Assembly (NCBI RefSeq): GCF_000829195.1
Contig: NZ_AP013294.1
Span: 3,049,001-3,113,000 of the forward strand
Direction: 5' to 3'
DNA length: 64,000 nt
Source: Bacillus sp. OxB-1
GTDB lineage: Bacteria > Bacillota > Bacilli > Bacillales_A > Planococcaceae
Position numbers and translations under genes: made by a program. The notes below the pieces were generated by a model, which worked only from the letters and a program-made list of their open reading frames with translations, made no database searches and was not told the DNA's origin. Each line of letters starts with the position of its first letter. Positions within the stretch are counted from its first letter, which is position 1. Shown here piece by piece: positions 18,912 to 27,575 of the stretch.

Positions 18912-20510
18912 TTGCCGAAAATGAACAAACGGATTATTTCGCTCACAGTTCTCTTCAGTTTGTTGCTGTTTGTGCACTCCATACAGGCGAATGAAAACGA
19001 AGTCATTGTGGACGCTCCTTCATTGCATATCCGCTCAGGACCAGGACTTACCTACGATGTGATCGGTTCATTGAAAAAAGGCGATCGTGTGAAAGTCCAC
19101 TCCGCATCTGATGATTGGTATGAAATCAGTATCGGGAATGGTAACGGATGGATCGCCTCTTGGCTGACAGTTCCGGAAAATCAATCATCCGCTGAACAGA
19201 CCACCATCGTTTCGCAAGTGGATGCCTTGAATATTCGTACGGGGCCTTCCGTAGAGTCGGCAGTCCTCGGACGATTGCAGGCTGGAGATGAAGGAATCCG
19301 AATCGACCAGGACGGCAACTGGGCAAAGATTGCGGCGAACGGCTTGGAAGGTTGGGTCCATATGGATTACATTACGGAGTCCAGTCCCCAGCCGAAAGAG
19401 AATAACGGGTATCCAGGAGAAGGAGCAGCCGAAGAACCGGAACCCGCTCCGCCCAAGGGTCCATCCGCCTCCAAGGAAATCCAGCCAGATACATACCTAG
19501 TCTCGGTCAATGCACTCCATGTACGAAAAAAAGCAGATCAGTCCTCCAAGCAGATCGGCACGATTCAGCGGGGAGAAACTTACGCCATCAAGGAAATCCA
19601 GGGCAACTGGGTCCGGATCGTGCTTGATAAGAAGAAGGAGGGCTGGGTCTATTCATTCCATGGGACATTGCTAGCTTCCGAGACGGAGCCACATTCAACA
19701 GAAAATCCGGACGGCGCTGGCGGGGCCGTGGTGACGATTTTGACAGATGGCACGAATATCCGGCAAGCTGCCACCACTTCCTCGGAGATTGTCAGACGAG
19801 CGGATGCCGGGGAGAAATTCCGCATTTTGGAAGAAAAGGACAATTGGTACACGATCGAGTTGCCTTCGGGAGAGCCCGCCTATGTCGCCAATTGGGTCGT
19901 TTCAACGGATGAAGAACGGATCATCGCCGAAAACACCGGAAAGAAAAAAGCCGAGCGCGTTCCCGGTACATTGAAAGGGCTCACCATCGTCATCGATCCG
20001 GGGCACGGGGGAAATGACAGAGGAACGACAGGCGCACGTGGAACTGATGAAAAAGGGCTTACCATGTTGACGTCAGAACTGCTGGCGGCGAAGTTGAAAG
20101 CCGCCGGGGCAGATGTCATCATGACAAGGGAAGCGGATACTTACGTATCTCTACGAAAACGGGTGGCCGTCAGCCATCAGCATGAGGCGGATGCCTTCGT
20201 CAGTATCCATTATGACGCCAACCCCGATGCGTCCATCCACGGGTTCACCACTTACTACACCCGTTCGGCCCATCAACAATTGGCTGCAGCGGTGAACGAC
20301 GGACTGGCATCCACTGTGCCGTTGCGGAATCGCGGGGCCCAACCGGGTAATTTCCTCGTACTGCGCGAAAACCGGCAAAATGCCATATTGATCGAGCTTG
20401 GCTTCCTGTCGAACCCGAACGAGGAACGGATCGTCTCTGCCGACCTATTCCGTGAGCAAGCGACACATGGGATTTACAAAGGATTGCTTGACTACTTTAA
20501 TGAAAACTGA
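18912..20510 (+). CDS. Secreted N-acetylmuramoyl-L-alanine amidase with four SH3 domains
   Basis: Wall hydrolase that cleaves the amide bond between muramic acid and the stem peptide; similar to B. subtilis YrvJ at the same locus. TTG 18912 follows GGAAGGTGAT; a signal peptide covers about residues 1-26. Four bacterial SH3 repeats follow (about 30-88, 98-155, 193-252 and 270-330), each with an LxIR or LHVR strand and a GW or AxW turn, and then an Amidase_3 domain from about 353. Zinc ligands are visible in DPGHGG, the Glu of DEKGLTM, SIHYDAN, and the catalytic Glu in IELGFLSN. 532 residues. Confidence 0.94.
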   Translation: MPKMNKRIISLTVLFSLLLFVHSIQANENEVIVDAPSLHIRSGPGLTYDVIGSLKKGDRVKVHSASDDWYEISIGNGNGWIASWLTVPENQSSAEQTTIVSQVDALNIRTGPSVESAVLGRLQAGDEGIRIDQDGNWAKIAANGLEGWVHMDYITESSPQPKENNGYPGEGAAEEPEPAPPKGPSASKEIQPDTYLVSVNALHVRKKADQSSKQIGTIQRGETYAIKEIQGNWVRIVLDKKKEGWVYSFHGTLLASETEPHSTENPDGAGGAVVTILTDGTNIRQAATTSSEIVRRADAGEKFRILEEKDNWYTIELPSGEPAYVANWVVSTDEERIIAENTGKKKAERVPGTLKGLTIVIDPGHGGNDRGTTGARGTDEKGLTMLTSELLAAKLKAAGADVIMTREADTYVSLRKRVAVSHQHEADAFVSIHYDANPDASIHGFTTYYTRSAHQQLAAAVNDGLASTVPLRNRGAQPGNFLVLRENRQNAILIELGFLSNPNEERIVSADLFREQATHGIYKGLLDYFNEN

Positions 20511-20529
20511 CGGATCGGGTTAAGTCCAG

Positions 20530-21158
20530 GTGTGTGGGCGCTGGGGCGTGGAACTTTTGAGCGTAAAGCGCAGTGTTATGTACGCGGGAGTTGGACTTAT
20601 AAGCGGAAGTCGAAGTGTTATGAGCGCGGAACGCTGACTTTTGAGCGCGGCGGCGGAAGTTACGAGCGTGGAGCACAGTCTTTTGAGCGCGACGCGGAAG
20701 TTATGAGCGCGGAGCACAGTCTTTTGAGCGCGACGCGGAAGTTATGGGCGCGGAGCACTGTCTTTTGAGCGCGACGCGGAAGTTATGAGCGCGGAGCACA
20801 GTCTTTTGAGCGCGACGCGGAAGTTATGAGCGCGGAGCACAGTCTTTTGAGCGCGATGCGGAAGTTACGAGCGCGGAGCACTGTCTTTTGAGCGCGGCGC
20901 CGGAAGTTATGAGCGCGGAGCACTGTCTTTTGAGCGCGACGCGGAAGTTATGAGCGCGGAGCACAGTCTTTTGAGCGCGACGCGGAAGTTATGAGCGCGG
21001 AGCACTGTCTTTTGAGCGCGACGCGGAAGTTACGAGCGCGGAGCACTGTCTTTTGAGCGCGGCGCCGGAAGTTATGAGCGCGGAGCACTGTCTTTTGAGC
21101 GCGACGACGGAAGTTATGAGCGCGGAGCACTGTCTTTTGAGCGCGACGCCGGGCGCAA
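20530..21158. repeat. Large 20-21 bp periodic tandem array (GAGCG family, array 1)
   Basis: Thirty units, each with TTWTGAGCG or a close variant, start at 20536, 20559, 20580 and then every 20 or 21 bases up to 21139. In the middle and distal part two alternating unit types make a 41-42 bp dimer: one continues CGACGCGGAAG, the other CGGAGCAC(A/T)GTC. The first six units are degenerate and not dimerised. Since 41 is not a multiple of 3, no frame is kept throughout and the array is judged noncoding. It fills the gap between the convergent amidase and dtd genes. Confidence 0.9.
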
Positions 21159-21220
21159 GCAGCCGAACGGGTGCAATGTGTGAACGCTTTGCGCAAGCCC
21201 TGCGCCGCCTCCATCGACAT

Positions 21221-21270
21221 AAAAAGGTTGTTTCATCGGTCCCGTAGCGGACTGGTGAAACAACCTTTTT
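21221..21270. terminator. Bidirectional terminator between the repeat array and dtd
   Basis: Perfect 15-base stem, AAAAAGGTTGTTTCA (21221-21235) with its complement (21256-21270), giving a T run on both strands. It ends dtd transcription on the minus strand and could end transcription coming from the amidase and repeat array. Confidence 0.92.
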
Positions 21271-21710
21271 CATTTGGATTCTACAATGATTGTGACAGGA
21301 CCATCGTTCAGCAGTTCGACGTCCATCATGGCGCCGAAAACGCCGGTCTCCACCTTCAAGCCTTTCTCCCGCAACCGATCGTTGAAATAATGCCAGAGCG
21401 GTTCGGCTTGCTCCGGACGGGCCGCCTCGATGAAGCTGGGACGCCGCCCTTTTCTCACATCCCCGTATAAGGTGAACTGGGAAACGGATAGGATGGCGCC
21501 GTCCACTTCCTCGATGGAGCGGTTCATTTTCCCCTCTTCATCTTCCCATAGACGGAGGCCCGCTATTTTCTTCGCAACATACTCCATATCCGCTTCAGTA
21601 TCCGAATGGGTTATGCCGACGAGCAGGACATATCCCTTTTCAATTGAACCGGTCACTTCCCCGTCAACGCGGACGGTTGCCGGACCGGACCTTTGCAGCA
21701 CGACTCTCAC
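21270..21710 (-). CDS. dtd: D-aminoacyl-tRNA deacylase
   Basis: Proofreading enzyme that removes D-amino acids (and glycine from tRNA-Ala) from charged tRNA. 146 residues, normal length. The [10 protein letters not shown] catalytic motif and the NDGPVTI Gly-cisPro type motif are present. It is 15 bases downstream of relA, the same relA-dtd order as in B. subtilis, so cotranscription is likely. The stop codon touches the bidirectional terminator. Confidence 0.96.
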   Translation of the reverse strand: MRVVLQRSGPATVRVDGEVTGSIEKGYVLLVGITHSDTEADMEYVAKKIAGLRLWEDEEGKMNRSIEEVDGAILSVSQFTLYGDVRKGRRPSFIEAARPEQAEPLWHYFNDRLREKGLKVETGVFGAMMDVELLNDGPVTIIVESK

Positions 21711-21725
21711 TAATTCTACCTCCGA

Positions 21726-23927
21726 TCAGTTAATGACCCGTTGTACGGAATAAATATCCGGGATTTGCTTAATCCGGTCTACGATCCGGTACAGATGGGT
21801 AATATCCGTGATCTTTATAGTCATATGAATCCTGGCGATTTTATCCTTATCGGCCTTGCCGCTTACGGCGACAATCGGCGTCTTCGTATCCGCCACGACC
21901 ATCATCACTTCATTCAGCAAGCCTTGTCGGTCAAATGCGGAAATCTCGATGTCGACATGGAACTCTTTTTTGACGTTCGATTGACCGATCGCCCATTCAA
22001 CGTCGATCAGCCGGTCGCTGTCCTCTTCCTCTTCCGCGTGAATGTTGGGACAATCGGTCCGGTGCACCGACACTCCCCGGCCTTTTGTAATGAAGCCGAC
22101 AATCGAATCGCCTGGGACTGGGTTGCAGCATTTCGACAACCGGATGAGCAAGTTTTCGATTCCTTTGACAATGACCCCCGATTCCGTCGTTTTTTGGTGT
22201 TGCGGGGAATTCATGTCGGAAACGATTTTATCGATTGTATCTTGCTCTTCCCGTTTTCTCCGTATTTTTTCCGCCATCCGGTTTACCACTTGCTGCGCCG
22301 TGATGCCGTTAAAGCCTACAGCGGCGTACATATCTTCTTCCGAGGTGAAGCTGAACTTTTCAATCGCCCGATTCATATTTTCCGGCGTCAAGATTTCTTT
22401 GAGGTCGTAATCTTGCGCTTTGATTTCTCTTTCGATCATCTCTCGGCCTTTAGTAATATTCTCTTCCCGCAGCTGCTTTTTGAAGTATTGCCTGATCTTG
22501 TTTTTCGCTTGAGACGTATTTGCGATCTTCAACCAATCCCGGCTTGGTCCGAATGATTGATTGGAAGTTAATATTTCGACAATATCTCCTGTATGTAGCT
22601 CGGTATCGAGCGGTACGATTTTTCCGTTCACCTTCGCCCCGATTGTCCGGTTGCCGACTTCCGAGTGGACGCGATAGGCAAAGTCGATCGTCACGGAACT
22701 GGCCGGCAGCTCAATGACATCCCCATCGGGCGTGAAGACATAGACCATATCGGAGAATAAATCGAATTTCAATGATTCCATGAACTCTTCAGCATTGGAA
22801 GATTCGTTTTGGAACTCGAGGATTTCCCGGAACCATGTCAGTTTCGAATCGATATCGCTCGGATTTCTATTTGTGGACTTCCCTTCTTTATAAGCCCAAT
22901 GCGCCGCCACACCGAACTCGGAAATTTTGTGCATCTCTTCCGTCCGGATCTGGACTTCCAGCGGATCCCCTGCCGGACCGACGACAGTCGTATGGATCGA
23001 TTGGTATAAGTTTTGCTTTGGCATGGCGATATAATCTTTGAATCTTCCGGGCATCGGTTTCCAAAGTGTATGAATGATGCCTAAGACGGCATAGCAGTCC
23101 TTGATGCTGGAGACAAGAATCCGTACAGCGAGCAGATCATAAATCTCATTGAACTCTTTTTGCTGCATCGCCATTTTTCTGTAAATGGAATAAAGATGCT
23201 TCGGACGTCCGGAAATATCGGCTTCGATTCCGACTGCTTTAATTTCAGATCGGATCGTGTCCATGACATCTTCCAAATACTTTTCCCTTTCCACCCGTTT
23301 CCGCTTCATCAAGTTCACGATGCGGTAATATTGCTGCGGTTTCAAATAACGGAGGGCGATATCTTCCAATTCCCATTTGATTGCCGAGATTCCTAGTCGA
23401 TGGGCTAATGGAGCGAAAATTTCGAGCGTTTCCGCCGCTACACGACGCTGCTTCTCTTCCGATACATGCTTCAACGTCCGCATATTATGGAGCCGGTCCG
23501 CCAATTTGATCAAGATGACGCGGATGTCTTGGGCCATCGCGACAAACATTTTACGATGGTTTTCGGCTTGTTTCTCTTCTTTCGATTTATATTTCAATTT
23601 TTCCAGCTTGGTCACCCCGTCCACGAGCAGTGCGACTTCTTCCCCGAATTCCCGGATGATGTCTTCCCTGCTGACGCTCGTATCCTCTACAACATCATGG
23701 AGGAACCCGGCCGCGACCGTTTCAGGATCCATTTGCAATTCAGCTAGAATACCCGCCACCTGGACGGGATGGAGAATATACGGCTCTCCTGAACTTCTAA
23801 ATTGTCCTTCGTGTGCAGACTTAGCGGCTTCATATGCTTTCTTGACAAATTCGACGTGTTCTTCATTCATGTACGAGGAGACCAACTCAAATATGTCGTC
23901 CGCTGTCATGTCACGATTTTTCGCCAT
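21726..23927 (-). CDS. relA: Bifunctional (p)ppGpp synthetase/hydrolase (Rel)
   Basis: Makes and breaks the alarmone (p)ppGpp in the stringent response; binds stalled ribosomes. Order of domains in 733 residues: HD hydrolase with FLHDVVEDT near 75, RelA/SpoT synthetase with RFKDYIAMPKQNLYQS near 300, TGS near 395-455, a zinc-finger-like segment with SKCCNPVPGD and HRTDCPN, and a C-terminal ACT domain from about 660. The intact HD motif indicates both activities are kept. ATG 23927 follows AAAGGGG. Confidence 0.97.
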   Translation of the reverse strand: MAKNRDMTADDIFELVSSYMNEEHVEFVKKAYEAAKSAHEGQFRSSGEPYILHPVQVAGILAELQMDPETVAAGFLHDVVEDTSVSREDIIREFGEEVALLVDGVTKLEKLKYKSKEEKQAENHRKMFVAMAQDIRVILIKLADRLHNMRTLKHVSEEKQRRVAAETLEIFAPLAHRLGISAIKWELEDIALRYLKPQQYYRIVNLMKRKRVEREKYLEDVMDTIRSEIKAVGIEADISGRPKHLYSIYRKMAMQQKEFNEIYDLLAVRILVSSIKDCYAVLGIIHTLWKPMPGRFKDYIAMPKQNLYQSIHTTVVGPAGDPLEVQIRTEEMHKISEFGVAAHWAYKEGKSTNRNPSDIDSKLTWFREILEFQNESSNAEEFMESLKFDLFSDMVYVFTPDGDVIELPASSVTIDFAYRVHSEVGNRTIGAKVNGKIVPLDTELHTGDIVEILTSNQSFGPSRDWLKIANTSQAKNKIRQYFKKQLREENITKGREMIEREIKAQDYDLKEILTPENMNRAIEKFSFTSEEDMYAAVGFNGITAQQVVNRMAEKIRRKREEQDTIDKIVSDMNSPQHQKTTESGVIVKGIENLLIRLSKCCNPVPGDSIVGFITKGRGVSVHRTDCPNIHAEEEEDSDRLIDVEWAIGQSNVKKEFHVDIEISAFDRQGLLNEVMMVVADTKTPIVAVSGKADKDKIARIHMTIKITDITHLYRIVDRIKQIPDIYSVQRVIN

Positions 23928-23974
23928 TCTTCTACCCCTTTCGAACCGTTACGCAAAAAAATGATAATATTCTT

Positions 23975-24004
23975 ATTGTATGTGTAATACTAGCTGAATG
24001 TAAA
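23975..24004 (-). promoter_or_regulatory. Promoter of relA
   Basis: -35 TTTACA (23999-24004), 18-base spacer, -10 TACAAT (23975-23980), about 45 bases upstream of the relA start. Confidence 0.6.
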
Positions 24005-24016
24005 GAGTCCATGTAT

Positions 24017-24047
24017 AGAAAAATCCCCCGCTGTTTCCACGGAGGAC
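24017..24047 (-). terminator. Terminator of the recJ-apt operon
   Basis: Stem UCCUCCG/CGGGGGA with a run of five T on the minus strand, about 20 bases after the apt stop. Confidence 0.78.
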
Positions 24048-24064
24048 TAAGTATTGTCAATTTT

Positions 24065-24580
24065 TTAATAGGTGATTAACGAGCGTGTATCATAACCTTG
24101 CAGTTTTTCACGTCCGTTCAAATAGGAAAGCTCAATGATGAATGCGCAACCCGCCACAATGCCGCCCAGCTTCTCCACCAATTGGATGGTCGCGCCGACT
24201 GTCCCGCCGGTTGCCAACAAATCATCGACAATCAAGACGCGCTGTCCTGGTTGGATGGCATCTTTATGGATTGTCAACGTATCTTTTCCGTATTCCAGAT
24301 CATATTCCACCGCGATGGTTTCGCGCGGCAATTTGCCAGGCTTGCGGACCGGAGCAAAGCCGACTTCCAACGCATACGCTACCGGACAACCGATGATGAA
24401 GCCCCTTGCTTCCGGGCCAACGATAATGTCCGTCCCTACCTCTTTCGCATACTTGACGATTTCATCCGTAGCATATTTATAAGCTTTGCCATTATCCATG
24501 ATCGTTGAGATATCTTTAAAGCTGATCCCTTCTTTTGGATAATCCGGGACAAGCGTTACATATTGTTTCAAATCCATCAA
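24065..24580 (-). CDS. apt: Adenine phosphoribosyltransferase
   Basis: Purine salvage: joins adenine and PRPP to make AMP. The PRPP-binding motif [13 protein letters not shown] is near residue 120 and the protein is 171 residues, the normal length. Two adjacent ATGs start the frame. The recJ stop lies one base upstream of the start, and recJ-apt-relA is the B. subtilis order, but here a terminator separates apt from relA. Confidence 0.97.
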   Translation of the reverse strand: MMDLKQYVTLVPDYPKEGISFKDISTIMDNGKAYKYATDEIVKYAKEVGTDIIVGPEARGFIIGCPVAYALEVGFAPVRKPGKLPRETIAVEYDLEYGKDTLTIHKDAIQPGQRVLIVDDLLATGGTVGATIQLVEKLGGIVAGCAFIIELSYLNGREKLQGYDTRSLITY

Positions 24581-26914
24581 TTATTCCTCCCTGTCGATCC
24601 CATTCCGGATCGTCTCGAACCATTGCTTCAACTCGAAATAGGATGCATAAAGCAATCTTTTTTCCAATTCGATTTGCCGTTGTCTCTGTCGATAAGACGG
24701 CGCTTCCGCTAAATCCCGCTTGTCGGCAGTTTCCACGACGGAAGCCACGCCATTCTCTATCTTAACAAATCCAAGCTCGGAAAACACCTGAGACATGAAA
24801 TAAACCGTATCCTTTTTCCAACCCATATGTTTGGTCAGCAGATCCGCGTTTTGGTTCATATCGAAACTGCCCCGTTTTTTCAAAAAGGTGTAAAACCATC
24901 CGAACTGATCACGGCCCGGAATCCCGTCGAAATACTTCGATTCAGGCTCATGCAGATGGGCATAGATCCGGTCGGGCACAATCGTCTGGATGACATGTTC
25001 CAATTCCGTCTTGGCATTCGGCATATCGAGCAAGACAACATTTTCCGCTTCCTTTAATTGATCTTTCCCATAATGAAGGACGGAAATTCCTTGCATCGTA
25101 GACGGGAGGCGGGAAATGGTCCGATCCCGGAACGCGACAAATAAGGTATGCTTCAGCGGAATTTTCGGAAGCCAACGGGACGGTTCCCGGATGCCGCGCA
25201 AATCGAATAACTGCCAGTCATCCGAACGGACGTCTTCGATCAACAACTGCGGCTTTTTATGGCCGTTCCATTCATTCACCTGCAAGTCACCGACGAGGGA
25301 CAACGTGATGTCCGGTGTCATATGATCCGCCATATGGCCAAACCGGAAACCGATCGCGTCCAGCTTCCACTCCCCATCCTGCAGTTCCAGCTTCAAATGG
25401 TTTTTATCCGCCCCGATTTGCCGTACGGTTGCAGTCGTCAACTTTTCGATCATATAAGCCGGCTTTTCGAAACTCATTCCGAAAGGTCGGAGGATTTCAA
25501 GCGATTCCAGCACATCCACATTGATCTCTTCCAACTTTAACGGGACATCGATCACTTTTTCGGGAATCAACATCTGTTCCGTCAGAACTTCCGCCGCTTG
25601 GGCATTCAAATTTTGGCGCAGGTCGTCGATATCTTCGATCGCCAGGGACATGCCGGCCGCCATTTGATGGCCTCCGAAATGCGGCAGTAGATTCGTATTT
25701 TTTGACAGTTCCCCGAACAAGTCGAATCCCGAAATACTGCGGGCCGACCCTTTTGCCGTGCCCGCTTCCGAATCCAATGAAAGGACGATGGAAGGCCGAT
25801 GATATTTCTCCGTCAACCGGCTGGCGACGATTCCGACGACACCCGGATTCCATCCCTCGCCCGCTATGACGAATACGTATGGGATCTTGTCCCCGTAGGT
25901 GTCGGAGATCATCCGCTCCGCTTCCTTTGTGATATTCGAAACGATGGCTTGCCTTTCTTTGTTCAACGAGTCCAGTTGCTCGGCCAATGCCATGGCAACC
26001 CCCTCATCGTCCGTTTTCAGAAGATCGACAGCGGGTTTTGCATCGCCCAAGCGTCCTGCCGCATTGATTCGAGGGCCGATCGTGAAACCGATCGATTCTT
26101 CATTCAACCCGGCTTGCTCCGCACCTGCCACACGGGCAAGCGCCTGGATGGCCGGACGTGTGGAGCGGCGCATGCGACGGATCCCCTCTTTGACCAAATA
26201 GCGGTTTTCGTCCCGAAGCGGCACCAGGTCGGCCACCGTGCCGATTGCGACAAGCTCGATCAAGTCATGTGGGATTTCGCCGAGCAAGGCACAGGCCAAT
26301 TTGAACGCCACCCCGACGCCGGCCAATTCACCGAACGGATAGGAGCCTTCCGGGTGCCGGGGATGGATGACAGCATCCGCTGCCGGCATCGTTTCCCCGA
26401 TTTCATGGTGGTCGGTGATGATCACGTCCATACCGAGCGATTTGGCATGGGCGATCTGACCGATTCCGGAAATTCCGTTATCGACTGTGATAATGAGCGA
26501 TGCCCCTTGCTCATGCAATTCCTCGAACAGCTCCCGATTCGGCCCGTAGCCGTGTTTAAAGCGGTCTGGAATGGCGAAGAAGACATCTGCCCCCAGTCGT
26601 TCCAATGCCGTCGTCAAGACGGAGACACTCGTCACGCCATCCGCATCATAGTCCCCATAGACGACAATCTTCTTCTGTTCGGAAATGGCACGGCCGATGA
26701 TCTTGACCGCTTTGTCCATATCGTGAAATAAAAACGGGTCATGCAAGCAAGTTTCATCCATATGTAAAAAAGCTTTCGCCTCGGTCGGGTCTGTAATCCC
26801 ACGGGCAGCCAGGATTTTGGCGTGGACAGATGGAATACCGAGAGTCGATTGCAGCGTTTTGACAATCTCGTCATCCGGCCTACTAATCGTCCATCTTTTC
26901 TTTGATTCAATCAA
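24581..26914 (-). CDS. recJ: Single-stranded-DNA 5'-3' exonuclease RecJ
   Basis: DHH-family exonuclease of recombination and mismatch repair. Manganese-binding motifs are visible: VVYGDYDADGVTS near residue 82, DNGISG, ITDHHEIG near 160, and a DHHA1 region with PHFGGHQMAAGMS near 410. The C-terminal 200 residues form the extra domain of Bacillus RecJ. 777 residues, normal. The start is TTG 26914 after AAGGATGTGA. Transcription continues directly into apt. Confidence 0.96.
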   Translation of the reverse strand: MIESKKRWTISRPDDEIVKTLQSTLGIPSVHAKILAARGITDPTEAKAFLHMDETCLHDPFLFHDMDKAVKIIGRAISEQKKIVVYGDYDADGVTSVSVLTTALERLGADVFFAIPDRFKHGYGPNRELFEELHEQGASLIITVDNGISGIGQIAHAKSLGMDVIITDHHEIGETMPAADAVIHPRHPEGSYPFGELAGVGVAFKLACALLGEIPHDLIELVAIGTVADLVPLRDENRYLVKEGIRRMRRSTRPAIQALARVAGAEQAGLNEESIGFTIGPRINAAGRLGDAKPAVDLLKTDDEGVAMALAEQLDSLNKERQAIVSNITKEAERMISDTYGDKIPYVFVIAGEGWNPGVVGIVASRLTEKYHRPSIVLSLDSEAGTAKGSARSISGFDLFGELSKNTNLLPHFGGHQMAAGMSLAIEDIDDLRQNLNAQAAEVLTEQMLIPEKVIDVPLKLEEINVDVLESLEILRPFGMSFEKPAYMIEKLTTATVRQIGADKNHLKLELQDGEWKLDAIGFRFGHMADHMTPDITLSLVGDLQVNEWNGHKKPQLLIEDVRSDDWQLFDLRGIREPSRWLPKIPLKHTLFVAFRDRTISRLPSTMQGISVLHYGKDQLKEAENVVLLDMPNAKTELEHVIQTIVPDRIYAHLHEPESKYFDGIPGRDQFGWFYTFLKKRGSFDMNQNADLLTKHMGWKKDTVYFMSQVFSELGFVKIENGVASVVETADKRDLAEAPSYRQRQRQIELEKRLLYASYFELKQWFETIRNGIDREE

Positions 26915-26936
26915 TTTGGTTCACATCCTTATCGTC

Positions 26937-26942
26937 ATTATA
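26937..26942 (-). promoter_or_regulatory. Probable -10 element of recJ-apt
   Basis: A perfect TATAAT 22 bases upstream of the recJ start. The -35 at 17 bases is poor (TTTTAG), so this is tentative. Confidence 0.4.
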
Positions 26943-26991
26943 CCGGATGTCCTATGTATCTAAAAGGAAATACTATGTCGAAGTAGAAAAG

Positions 26992-27023
26992 AAAAAAACT
27001 TTCCCAGAGAGTTCGGGAAAGTT
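26992..27023 (-). terminator. Terminator of lapA
   Basis: Stem AACTTTCCC/GGGAAAGTT (26997-27005 with 27015-27023) and a seven-T run on the minus strand, 12 bases after the lapA stop. Confidence 0.9.
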
Positions 27024-27034
27024 AGTTGGGTAGG

Positions 27035-27382
27035 TCATTCTGCAGCTTTTTCGTTGAGGTCGACGGATTCCGGTTCGAATGGTTTGTAATATCGTTGAAG
27101 GCCGGCAATTTCATTTTGCTGCGCGGCAATGGTCGTTTCCTTGGCCGCCAGCTCTTTCTGCAATTCTTTGATACGGCGGTTGGAGCGGTAGGAGCGGAAG
27201 ATGGCAACAAACCCGCTTGTCAACGCACCGAGCAGGGCCGATCCCAAAATGACCAAGACGAGCGGCCACATCGCTGTACCAAAAACATAATTCACTTCGA
27301 CCGAATCCACATTGAAAACAGCGAAGACGGCAATCAAAATCGCAAATAAAAGTCCGAATAACAGAGTCCATTGGAATTTCAC
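27035..27382 (-). CDS. LapA-domain membrane protein (DUF1049, YrvD-like)
   Basis: A 115-residue protein with two hydrophobic helices (about 5-25 and 38-60, separated by the short VDSVEVNYVFG loop), then a basic turn and a coiled coil rich in E, K and Q. This is the LapA/DUF1049 layout. In enterobacteria the relative LapA helps assemble lipopolysaccharide, which does not apply here; the role in Bacillota is unknown. It sits between recJ and secDF as yrvD does in B. subtilis. ATG 27382 follows AAAGGAGG. Confidence 0.82.
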   Translation of the reverse strand: MKFQWTLLFGLLFAILIAVFAVFNVDSVEVNYVFGTAMWPLVLVILGSALLGALTSGFVAIFRSYRSNRRIKELQKELAAKETTIAAQQNEIAGLQRYYKPFEPESVDLNEKAAE

Positions 27383-27490
27383 GGGATTTCCTCCTTTCGA
27401 TGATGTGGTTCATAAGCGGGGGTTCATAGCTTTTGGTGTATGTCATCAGCGCTTCGTACGGGATATCAGCACTTCTCGCCCCCAGTGCAT

Positions 27491-27523
27491 AAAAAAACAA
27501 GGTATACCGTAGTATACCCTGTT
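27491..27523 (-). terminator. Terminator of secDF
   Basis: Stem AACAGGGTATAC/GTATACCTTGTT with a seven-T run on the minus strand, about 50 bases after the secDF stop. Confidence 0.88.
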
Positions 27524-27575
27524 CCCAAAGATGAAACGCATCGTCTGGTGGGCAGACGGGCAATTCCGTATTCAA

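Noticed and set aside
20530..21158. CRISPR array
   Set aside because: Units are contiguous 20-21 base repeats with no unique spacers, and no cas gene is near.
20948..21273. Minus-strand open frames of about 90 codons inside the GAGCG array
   Set aside because: They arise from the repeat; the 41-base dimers shift frame, there is no ribosome site and no domain.
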